A stretch of 17,405 nucleotides of DNA, taken from the NCBI GenBank assembly GCA_003162255.1, contig PMMJ01000449.1, forward strand, positions 769 to 18,173, given 5' to 3'. The notes under the pieces were generated by a model. The model was given only the letters and a program-made list of their open reading frames with translations. It searched no databases and was not told the origin of the DNA. The stretch comes from Acidobacteriaceae bacterium. GTDB lineage: Bacteria > Acidobacteriota > Terriglobia > Terriglobales > Acidobacteriaceae. This document shows, one piece after another, positions 1 through 6,548 of the stretch (position 1 is its first letter; every line of letters starts with the position of its first letter). Both the position numbers and the translations under genes were made by a program.

Positions 1-834
1 CTGCTCGGGCACGCGGTACTCGTCGCGGTGCTGATCGTAATAAGACTGCAGGTCCTGATCGGCAACGGTCGTTGCCGCCGCGATTTTCGCGCTGTCGACG
101 ACCACGTATTTAATCTGGCGCTTCTCGGGGATGGAGTTGTTGTAGGTCGCTTTGTTGCGTTCGTAAAACGCCTTGAGTTCCTCGTCGGTGGGGTGCAGTC
201 CCTTCAGAATGTCGGCCTGTGTGATCACGGCATATTCGAACTTCACCTTGGTGTTGCTGCGGGTGAATTCATCGCGAACTTCCGTGTCACCGACGAAGGC
301 GCTGGTCGAAACCAGCGCGCGCAATTTGCGGACAAGAATGAAGTCCTTCTCCAGCGCTTCAAACTGCGGAATCGTCATGTCGTTGCGCTGAACGAAGTTT
401 TCATATTCTTCCTGCCCGACAAACTTGCCATCGGGGAAGAGCATGGCGCCAAGCTGCCCGTGCTGGAGTTCCTCGCGCAGTTCGTCGTCGCTGACGCGCA
501 GACCCATGCGGTGCGCCTCGGCCACCAGCGCCTTCTCGTTGATGAGTTGCTCGGCAGCCTGACTGGCAAAATAGGGCAGCAACATGCTGGCCTGCGCCCC
601 GCCGCGAGGAAACTGCTGCCGGATCATGGCCCGGGCCTCACGCTGCACTTCCGCCACGGTCACTTGCTGGTCGCCAATCGAGGCCAGGACGCCCGCCGGA
701 GGCGCGCCAATGCCGAAGCTGGAGCCGATCCCGCCGGGAATGAGCGTAATCGCCATCGAGGCGCAGATGAGGACGAGCAGCGCGCCGAGAATGATCTTCA
801 CGGTTGGCCCTGCATTTTGAAGCTGTCGAATCAT
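1..834 (-). CDS. Membrane-anchored peptidyl-prolyl isomerase/chaperone, PpiD/SurA type (C-terminus beyond window)
   Basis: This partial gene shows its first 278 residues, and the reading frame stays open to base 1. The protein starts MIRQLQNAGPTVKIIL and has one hydrophobic segment at about residues 12-33, as in PpiD-like inner-membrane chaperones facing the periplasm. It continues with a SurA/PpiD N-terminal chaperone region: IGDQQVTVAEVQREAR near residue 52, then a helical part containing QAAEQLINEKALVAEA and ELREEL. These families help outer-membrane and secreted proteins fold. The parvulin (PPIC) catalytic domain would lie beyond the left edge, so isomerase activity cannot be confirmed here. 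The ATG at 834 is chosen because GGAG lies 11 bases upstream (846-849 on this strand) and the membrane anchor follows directly. A plus-strand open frame over 28-885 is taken as a shadow. The family call is firm; the PpiD/SurA subtype is an inference. Confidence 0.85.
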   Translation of the reverse strand, partial: MIRQLQNAGPTVKIILGALLVLICASMAITLIPGGIGSSFGIGAPPAGVLASIGDQQVTVAEVQREARAMIRQQFPRGGAQASMLLPYFASQAAEQLINEKALVAEAHRMGLRVSDDELREELQHGQLGAMLFPDGKFVGQEEYENFVQRNDMTIPQFEALEKDFILVRKLRALVSTSAFVGDTEVRDEFTRSNTKVKFEYAVITQADILKGLHPTDEELKAFYERNKATYNNSIPEKRQIKYVVVDSAKIAAATTVADQDLQSYYDQHRDEYRVPEQ

Positions 835-884
835 AATTTAGATAACTCCGTTGGATTGCTCCACGCTGGAAGCCAGAATTTATG

Positions 885-890
885 ATTATA
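885..890 (-). promoter_or_regulatory. Possible -10 element upstream of the PpiD/SurA-type gene
   Basis: A perfect TATAAT on the minus strand sits 50 bases upstream of the ATG at 834, in a locally AT-rich patch. No good -35 hexamer was found at 16-18 bases spacing, so the call rests on the -10 and its position alone. Confidence 0.35.
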
Positions 891-937
891 AACTAGTGTC
901 GTCTCCATGAATTCTGACCGGGCACGGCTTCACGATC

Positions 938-964
938 TGCCCTGAGCGAAGCCGAAGGAGGGCA
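938..964. repeat. Short dispersed repeat with GCGAAGC core and TGCCCT/AGGGCA ends
   Basis: TGCCCT (938-943) and AGGGCA (959-964) form a perfect 6-bp inverted repeat around GAGCGAAGCCGAAGG. The core resembles repeat pieces at 8362-8442 and 17357-17405. It lies in the 290-base divergent gap (835-1124), which otherwise shows only possible promoters and ribosome binding sites. Similar GCGAAGC-containing elements are common between genes in acidobacterial genomes; that is from general knowledge, not a search. Confidence 0.5.
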
Positions 965-1024
965 ACCCCGAACCGGTCAAGATGGGCCTTGGGCCGCTGC
1001 GGTAAACGGCGCGGAAATACGCCA

Positions 1025-1053
1025 TTGAAACGAATTAATAAAAGTGTTATGAA
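1025..1053 (+). promoter_or_regulatory. Probable sigma70-like promoter of the GH2 gene
   Basis: TTGAAA (1025-1030) is separated by 17 bases from TATGAA (1048-1053). These match the sigma70 consensus at 5/6 and 4/6 positions, with an AT-rich spacer. Transcription would start near 1060, giving a leader of about 65 bases before the ATG at 1125. Confidence 0.45.
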
Positions 1054-1124
1054 CGTGGGGGCGACTCTCGCTGAATGGGCCGCCAGCTTTCCATTTTTCA
1101 ACATTTTTCTTCAAGGACACTTTT

Positions 1125-3818
1125 ATGAAGATGCTCCGTCTCTTGATTCCGTTCTTTTCACTCGCGATCGCAGCCGCCCAGCCCACTTCCCAGCCGGTTC
1201 CTGCATCGACCCTCCCTTTGCGCGAAGGATGGGCGCTGCAATCTTCGGCGAAGGTCACGGCGACGGGCGAGGTCATCGCCAGCGCGTCATTTGAAGCCAG
1301 CGACTGGATCCAAGCCGACGTTCCGACGACGGTAGTGGCCGCGCAAGTGAAGAAAGGACTGCTGCCCGATCCTTTTTTCGCCATGAATCTGCGGCAGTAT
1401 CCGGGGGTCAGCTATCCCATCGGCAACAATTTCTCAAATGTCCCGATGCCGCCCGACAGCCCCTACGCGGTTTCGTGGTGGTACCGCAAGGAATTTACGC
1501 TGCCCGCCGCGTACGCCGGGAAAACCGTGTGGCTGAACTTCCGCGGCATCAACTACCGCGCCAACATCTTCCTCAATGGAAAGCAGATCGCTAACACGAA
1601 CGATGTCGCTGGAGCATGGCGGACCTACGAGTTCAACGTTACTTCCGCCGTTAAGCCCGGAGCGAATGCGCTCGCAGTGCAGGTCTGGGCGCCAACCGAG
1701 TACAGCCTGGCGATCACGTTCGTGGACTGGAATCCCGCCCCGCCCGACAAGAACATGGGCCTGTGGCGCGAGGTGTATTTGTCTAACAGCGGGCCGGTCG
1801 CGCTGCGGCATCCGACTGTGCTTTCGAAGGTTGATTCGCCGGCAAATGACGCCGCCCACTTGACGGTGGCCGCGCTGCTGAAAAATGGCAGTGATCACCC
1901 GGTCAAAGGGACGCTGAAAGGCAGCATCGAAAACGTCGACTTCGCGCAACCGGTCGAACTGGCGGCGGGAGAGTCGAAAGACGTGGTCTTCAAGCCTGAC
2001 CAATATCCGCACCTCAACCTGAGCCATCCGCGGCTGTGGTGGCCGGCGCAGATGGGGACGCCGAACTTGTACGATCTGAGACTGGCGTTTGAAGTGAACG
2101 GCGAACTCTCCGATGAGTCCCGCACGAAGTTCGGCATTCGCGAGATCACATCCGAAGTCACCGAACTGCCTCTGAATCGATCGAAACGCGTGTTCAAGAT
2201 CAATGGCAAGAACATCCTGATTCGCGGCGGTGGCTGGACACCCGACATGATGCTGCGCGAAACCCCGGAGCGGCTCGCCGATGAACTCCGCTATGTGCGC
2301 GACCTGGGACTGAACACCGTCCGTCTTGAAGGCAAGCTTGAAACTGAGGAGTTCTTTGATATAGCCGACCAGCAAGGCATCCTGGTGATGGCTGGATGGT
2401 GTTGCTGCGATTTCTGGGAGCACTGGGGAAACTGGAAAGATGAAGACTTCGAGATAGCGAAGTCCTCTTTGCGCGATCAGATTTACCGCCTGAGAAGCCA
2501 TCCCAGCCTGGTGATGTGGCTGAACGGCAGCGACAATCCTCCCCCACCCGACGTGGAGGAGATGTATCTGAAGACCGAAGCCGACCTCTTGTGGCCGAAT
2601 CCGGTGGTTTCTTCAGCGACGGCGAATAGGACCACGGTGACGGGCGGAAGCGGTGTAAAGATGACTGGCCCGTATGAATATGTTGCGCCTTCATATTGGT
2701 CGGTGGACGCGAGTCGCCCCTCGGAACAGCAGAGTTGCAGTCCCGCCGGCTGTGGCGGCGCCTACGGCTTCAAGACCGAAACCAGCATGGGACCGGCGGT
2801 TCCGCCGATCGAAAGCGTCGAGCGCATGGTTCCCAAAGATCATCTTTGGACGGCGGACGGTTCGTTGGATGAGTACTGGAGTTTCCACGCCGGCGGCGGC
2901 TCGTTCAAGACCATGCATGTGTTCACCGATGCGCTGAATGCGCGCTACGGCAAGGCTGGCAGCGCGGAAGACTTCACCCAGAAGTCTCAGCTCATGACCT
3001 ACGAAGGCGTGCGGGCCATGTTTGAGGCCTACAGCCGCAATAAGTACACTTCGACGGGCGTGATCCAGTGGATGCTGAATAACGCGTGGCCTTCGATGAT
3101 CTGGCATCTCTATGACTACTATCTGCGGCCGGGCGGCGGATATTTCGGCGCGAAGAAGGCGTTGCAAGCGCTCGACCCAGTCTATGGATACGACGACCAC
3201 TCCGTGTGGCTGGTGAGCAGCCAATATGTCGATGCCAAGGGACTTAAGCTGACCGCACGGGTCTTCAATCTGGATGGAACGCAGAAATTTTCCAAGGACG
3301 TTACCCTCGATGCGGCCGCCGATAGCACGGCAAAAGTGTTTGAGCTCCCACCGGTCGATGGACTCTCGCCGGCCTACTTCCTCGATCTTCGCATCACCGA
3401 TGCCGGCGGCAAGCTGGCCGGGTCGAACTTCTATTGGCTCTCCACGAAACCGGAAACGCTCGACTGGACGGGCGGGAACTGGTTTGCGACTCCGACCAAG
3501 TCATATGCGGACTATACTTCGCTCGCTCAGTTGCCGAAGGTGAAGCTGAACGTATCGAGCCGCAGCGAGCGCAAGGGCAGCAGCGAAGATGCCGTGACTC
3601 ATGTGACCGTGGAAAATCCCAGCAAGACCCTCGCGTTCTTCGTGCGCCTGAAGCTCGACAAGGGCAAAGGCGGCGAGGAAATACTGCCGGTGGTCTGGCA
3701 GGACAACTACATCTCGCTGTTGCCCGGCGAGAAGCGAGAGATCACGGCAACCTACCGCGCCAGCGGCCTGGGAGCGGCTAAGCCTGAGATCGAAGTGAGC
3801 GGTTGGAACGTGAAATAG
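1125..3818 (+). CDS. Secreted glycoside hydrolase family 2, probable exo-beta-D-glucosaminidase
   Basis: The 897-residue protein has a signal peptide (MKMLRLLIPFFSLAIAAA, cleavage near residue 18). A GH2 sugar-binding domain (about 40-225), an Ig-like domain (about 235-340), a TIM barrel (about 350-680) and a C-terminal Ig-like region follow. Most GH2 enzymes use Glu as the general acid; here the site reads MWLNGSDNPPPP, giving Asp470. The likely nucleophile is Glu552 in FKTETSMGP. The Asp/Glu pair, the KMTGPYEYVAPSYW stretch and the STGVIQWMLNNAWPS stretch match the pattern known from Amycolatopsis CsxA (Asp469/Glu541), which releases glucosamine from the non-reducing end of chitosan oligomers. 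The spacing is about 10 residues longer because of a Cys-containing insert (SEQQSCSPAGCGG). AAGGA at 1113-1117 supports this ATG. A beta-mannosidase-like GH2 of other specificity is the main alternative. A nearby deacetylase gene fits glucosamine chemistry. Confidence 0.85.
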   Translation: MKMLRLLIPFFSLAIAAAQPTSQPVPASTLPLREGWALQSSAKVTATGEVIASASFEASDWIQADVPTTVVAAQVKKGLLPDPFFAMNLRQYPGVSYPIGNNFSNVPMPPDSPYAVSWWYRKEFTLPAAYAGKTVWLNFRGINYRANIFLNGKQIANTNDVAGAWRTYEFNVTSAVKPGANALAVQVWAPTEYSLAITFVDWNPAPPDKNMGLWREVYLSNSGPVALRHPTVLSKVDSPANDAAHLTVAALLKNGSDHPVKGTLKGSIENVDFAQPVELAAGESKDVVFKPDQYPHLNLSHPRLWWPAQMGTPNLYDLRLAFEVNGELSDESRTKFGIREITSEVTELPLNRSKRVFKINGKNILIRGGGWTPDMMLRETPERLADELRYVRDLGLNTVRLEGKLETEEFFDIADQQGILVMAGWCCCDFWEHWGNWKDEDFEIAKSSLRDQIYRLRSHPSLVMWLNGSDNPPPPDVEEMYLKTEADLLWPNPVVSSATANRTTVTGGSGVKMTGPYEYVAPSYWSVDASRPSEQQSCSPAGCGGAYGFKTETSMGPAVPPIESVERMVPKDHLWTADGSLDEYWSFHAGGGSFKTMHVFTDALNARYGKAGSAEDFTQKSQLMTYEGVRAMFEAYSRNKYTSTGVIQWMLNNAWPSMIWHLYDYYLRPGGGYFGAKKALQALDPVYGYDDHSVWLVSSQYVDAKGLKLTARVFNLDGTQKFSKDVTLDAAADSTAKVFELPPVDGLSPAYFLDLRITDAGGKLAGSNFYWLSTKPETLDWTGGNWFATPTKSYADYTSLAQLPKVKLNVSSRSERKGSSEDAVTHVTVENPSKTLAFFVRLKLDKGKGGEEILPVVWQDNYISLLPGEKREITATYRASGLGAAKPEIEVSGWNVK

Positions 3819-3828
3819 CGGAAGGTCA

Positions 3829-3918
3829 GAGGTCAGATTGCAGAGGCAAGAAGTTTGATGTCTGGGCCTGAGGAAAATGGCGGAGTTGTCGCTGGTGTCA
3901 CCTCTGCAATCTGACCTC
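3829..3918. repeat. Inverted repeat between convergent genes, possible bidirectional terminator
   Basis: An 18-base arm (3829-3846, GAGGTCAGATTGCAGAGG) is perfectly complementary to 3901-3918, with 54 bases between. The outer flanks repeat the same words (AGGTCA on the left; CCTCTGACCTCC on the right), as if the right arm carries a short duplication. It fills the 115-base gap between the ends of the GH2 gene and the permease gene. There is no T-tract on either side, so it is either a factor-dependent terminator hairpin or a mobile dispersed repeat. Confidence 0.6.
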
Positions 3919-3933
3919 CTAACCTCTGACCTC

Positions 3934-5331
3934 CTATTCCTCGTCCGGGGGCAGATCGAAGTTGACCAGGTCTCCGCGGAAGCCACGCGTCTTCACCGCG
4001 CCGTAGGCGATGCCGCAAACCATCCAGATTGAACCGACGATCAGGGCCAAATGAGACAGGTGAATCCAAATGAAAAGGCAGATGAGGAAGCCGAGCACTG
4101 GCGGGATTAATTGCCATAAAGCGCGGTCCGCGCCCCGAATGTAGTAGTGCGTAAGCGACGCCAGATTGACGCCCATGAATGCAATCAGGGCACCGAAGTT
4201 GAGCAACTCCGCCCCGTTGTCGTAGGTAATGAGGAAGGCCCCCACCAGCGCAATCGCGCCGACGAACATCACGTTGTTGGCGGGGATGTGGGTCTTCGGA
4301 TGGATAGCGCCAAAGAACTTCTTCGGAATGGCGTTGCTTCTTCCCATGCCGTAAAGCAGGCGCGCCGCGCCCAGTTGCGATCCCATGCCGGAACCGGTGG
4401 TAGCGATCAGAAGGGTCAAGCTTATGACCCTGGTCATGAGAAGTCCGCCGGCAATTCCGGCGACGTGGCTGAATACGTTCTCATCGCCAAACTGCGAGAA
4501 AACACCGAAGTCTGTGCCGAAACGGTGGAAGCTCAATAATTGTGCGCCGTAAACCTCGGCAGCAGCGAGAAATCCCGTGATGACACAGACCAGTACCGTC
4601 GCCAGAAAAATATTCTTCTTGGGATTCTCGACCTCTTCCGACAAAGTCGAAATGCCGTCAAATCCAATATAGGTGAGCACGGCCACTGAGGTGCCGTGAA
4701 AAACGCGGTTCACGGTGAAAGTTTGCGGATTATAGAACGGGCGGAGAAAAAAGGCTTCCGGATACTGCGGCAGATGGAAAATGTATCGGATCGTGTACCA
4801 GAAAAACGCCAGGATGACCGCGCCCATTATGGCGCAGAGGGTATTGTTGATGCGCGCAGAAGTCTTGACCCCGCGCAGATTGAGCGCAGTAAACAACCCT
4901 GCAAAAAACAAGGGCCAAAGCAGGCCAGGATAAGGAATCTGCAGGCTGGTCCCGGTCAACAAATCGGCCATCGCCTTGGCGCACCAAATGGTGCAGATCA
5001 GCGGATTGAGAATGTAATCCATCGTCATACTCCATCCGGTGACATAGCCGAGCGAGGGATGCAGTTCGCGGCCCACATAGGTATAGGCCGAGCCGGCGCT
5101 GGGATACACCCGCGCCATGCGGCCGTAGCTCATGGCGGTGAATACCATGGCGACCATCGCGATCAGAATCGAAGTGACCACATGGCCCTGGCCGGCGTTG
5201 CTGAAGACTCCATACGCGGGCATGGGCGCCGTGGGCTGGATCACAATGATGCCGTACATGATCAGATCCCAGAGCGTGAGCGATCGCCTCAGGCGCGGGG
5301 CGTTAACGGGCGGGTTGGCAGTAGAGCTCAA
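3934..5331 (-). CDS. APC-superfamily amino acid/polyamine permease
   Basis: This 465-residue integral membrane protein has about 12 hydrophobic segments, the usual size for the amino acid-polyamine-organocation superfamily. TM1 (about 22-43, LIMYGIIVIQPTAPMPAYGV) has the broken-helix look of the substrate site. YPSAGSAYTYVGR follows TM2, and TM6 carries YIGFDGISTLSEEVENPKKN (221-240), a typical APC signature. The N-terminal RRSLTLWDLIMYG resembles PuuP-type putrescine importers, but the substrate cannot be fixed. The start is TTG at 5331: the frame is closed by TGA three codons upstream, and the next ATG (residue 25) would remove part of TM1. GAGAG lies just upstream. The gene sits between two sugar-hydrolysing genes, so an amine product or amino acid is a reasonable guess. 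Its leader carries a terminator-like hairpin. Confidence 0.85.
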   Translation of the reverse strand: MSSTANPPVNAPRLRRSLTLWDLIMYGIIVIQPTAPMPAYGVFSNAGQGHVVTSILIAMVAMVFTAMSYGRMARVYPSAGSAYTYVGRELHPSLGYVTGWSMTMDYILNPLICTIWCAKAMADLLTGTSLQIPYPGLLWPLFFAGLFTALNLRGVKTSARINNTLCAIMGAVILAFFWYTIRYIFHLPQYPEAFFLRPFYNPQTFTVNRVFHGTSVAVLTYIGFDGISTLSEEVENPKKNIFLATVLVCVITGFLAAAEVYGAQLLSFHRFGTDFGVFSQFGDENVFSHVAGIAGGLLMTRVISLTLLIATTGSGMGSQLGAARLLYGMGRSNAIPKKFFGAIHPKTHIPANNVMFVGAIALVGAFLITYDNGAELLNFGALIAFMGVNLASLTHYYIRGADRALWQLIPPVLGFLICLFIWIHLSHLALIVGSIWMVCGIAYGAVKTRGFRGDLVNFDLPPDEE

Positions 5332-5342
5332 TTCACGCTCTC

Positions 5343-5378
5343 AAAATAAAACCCCATTATCCTGCGGAGATAACGGGG
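5343..5378 (-). terminator. Intrinsic-terminator-like hairpin in the permease leader (possible attenuator)
   Basis: Read on the minus strand, CCCCGTTATC (5378-5369), a 7-base loop and GATAATGGGG (5361-5352) form a 10-bp stem with one G-U pair. TTTTATTTT (5351-5343) follows directly. This is a textbook rho-independent shape, yet it ends 11 bases before the TTG start of the permease and downstream of its best promoter, so it would act inside the leader. The loop word CCGCAG (5367-5362) is complementary to CTGCGG earlier in the leader (5435-5430), which could form an alternative antiterminating pair. Confidence 0.65.
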
Positions 5379-5390
5379 CTCGGGGAAGGG

Positions 5391-5441
5391 TCACTCGTGG
5401 CTCGCGGGTTCGCAATTAGAGCTACCCTGCCGCAGTTCCAC
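5391..5441 (-). other. Possible 16-residue leader peptide ahead of the permease
   Basis: A GTG at 5441 with AGGA (5450-5447) five bases upstream opens a 16-codon frame (GTG, ELRQGSSNCEPASHE) ending in TGA at 5391. It lies between the predicted promoter and the terminator-like hairpin, and its early codons cover the CTGCGG word that could pair with the hairpin loop. It shows no run of one amino acid, so classical amino acid attenuation is not obvious. The frame also continues upstream of the GTG, so chance is quite possible. Confidence 0.2.
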
Positions 5442-5455
5442 AAAATTCCTCTCGA

Positions 5456-5483
5456 ATTCTATACGGAAAGGATATTCTGTCAA
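5456..5483 (-). promoter_or_regulatory. Strong sigma70-like promoter of the permease gene
   Basis: On the minus strand a perfect TTGACA (5483-5478) is followed by a 16-base spacer and TAGAAT (5461-5456, 5/6 match). Transcription would start near 5449, giving a leader of about 118 bases before the TTG at 5331. That leader contains the terminator-like hairpin at 5343-5378. Confidence 0.65.
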
Positions 5484-5561
5484 TGGAAAAATGCCTGTAT
5501 TAAAACGATTCTTGCCGAGTTTAGTGAACTCAGGAGTTTTGAAGGAGGGTGAGTCACGGTC

Positions 5562-6527
5562 ATGAACCACAGAATGCATTCTCTATTCCTGTTTCTCTTT
5601 GTCACTTTGGCACAGAGCCTCGCCCAGCCCGTCCAAGCCCAGACCGTCCAGGAAAAAACCGCGCAGGCAACAACCGTCGCGGAGCGGTTGGGCTATCCGG
5701 CCTCTGCACGCCTACTGGCGATTCACGCCGACGATCTTGGCATGAGCCATTCCGTGAACCGCGCTACTCTTGAGGCTCTCGATAAGGGATGGATTACTTC
5801 GGCCAGCATCCTCGTTCCCTGCCCCTGGTTTCCCGAGGTGGCGCGCTGGGCGAAACAACATCCGAACGCTGATCTCGGCATCCATCTGGCGTTGACCAGT
5901 GAGTGGACTGATCTGCGCTGGGGTCCGATTAGCGGTGCGGGCCGAGTCCCAAGCCTCGTCGATGCGCACGGATACCTTCCGCTCGACACGCCCGACGTTG
6001 ACCAAAACGCCAAGATTCCAGACGTGGAATACGAATTGCGATCGCAGATCGATCGCGCGAAAAGCGCGGGCATTCCGATCACACACCTTGATATGCACAT
6101 GGCGGGCATGGTGTCCTCAGCGGAACTCTTCGGCGTGTACCGAAAACTGCGGGACGATTACAAACTCCCGATTCTGTTGGAGCCGTCGGGAACTCATGGC
6201 ACGCCCGCGGGGATCTCTGTGCCCGCGGAGGAGATCACGGTGCAGCGCATTGTGACCATGGAACCGGGCGTCAATGAAAAGGACTGGCTCGACTGGTACA
6301 AGAAGCAACTGTCGCCACTTCCGCCGGGCGTATATCAACTCATCGTGCATCTGTCCTACGACGACGAAGAAATGCGCGGCGCCACCTGGGACCATCCCGA
6401 TTGGGGAGCAGCCTGGCGTCAACGCGACTTTGATACGGTGAAGAGTGCGGAATTCCGGCAGTTTCTCAAGGAGCAAGGTTTCGTACTGGTCACGTGGAGA
6501 GATCTGGCGAAAGCGCAGCAGCACTGA
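5562..6527 (+). CDS. Secreted YdjC/ChbG-like carbohydrate deacetylase
   Basis: The 321-residue protein has an N-terminal signal peptide (hydrophobic core LFLFLFVTLAQSL, likely cleavage near residue 26). It then has the hallmarks of the YdjC family: LLAIHADDLGMSHSVN (His55, Asp57, Asp58, His63), GIHLALTSEW (His108) and THLDMHMAG (His175, His179). In this family such Asp and His residues bind the divalent metal that removes an N-acetyl group. ChbG of enteric bacteria deacetylates chitobiose and chitotriose intracellularly; this copy appears exported, so it would act on oligosaccharides in the periplasm or outside. The exo-glucosaminidase-like gene upstream would use its product. HpnK-like lipid deacetylases also share the fold, so the substrate is inferred. 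GGAGGG at 5544-5549 lies 12 bases before the ATG; an in-frame ATG four codons later is an alternative start. Confidence 0.82.
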   Translation: MNHRMHSLFLFLFVTLAQSLAQPVQAQTVQEKTAQATTVAERLGYPASARLLAIHADDLGMSHSVNRATLEALDKGWITSASILVPCPWFPEVARWAKQHPNADLGIHLALTSEWTDLRWGPISGAGRVPSLVDAHGYLPLDTPDVDQNAKIPDVEYELRSQIDRAKSAGIPITHLDMHMAGMVSSAELFGVYRKLRDDYKLPILLEPSGTHGTPAGISVPAEEITVQRIVTMEPGVNEKDWLDWYKKQLSPLPPGVYQLIVHLSYDDEEMRGATWDHPDWGAAWRQRDFDTVKSAEFRQFLKEQGFVLVTWRDLAKAQQH

Positions 6528-6548
6528 AACAAGGCGACGGAATCCAGG

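Noticed and set aside
28..885. A 285-codon plus-strand open frame at the left edge
   Set aside because: The minus strand encodes a coherent PpiD/SurA-type N-terminus with a membrane anchor and ribosome binding site; the plus frame has no recognisable domain.
1434..2501. A 355-codon minus-strand open frame inside the GH2 gene
   Set aside because: Arg/His/Gln-rich sequence with no domain, fully covered by a well-supported GH2 enzyme.
5344..5450. Known riboswitch class (guanidine, glycine, TPP, SAM) in the permease leader
   Set aside because: None of the conserved core words I know for these classes was found; only the generic attenuator layout is supported.
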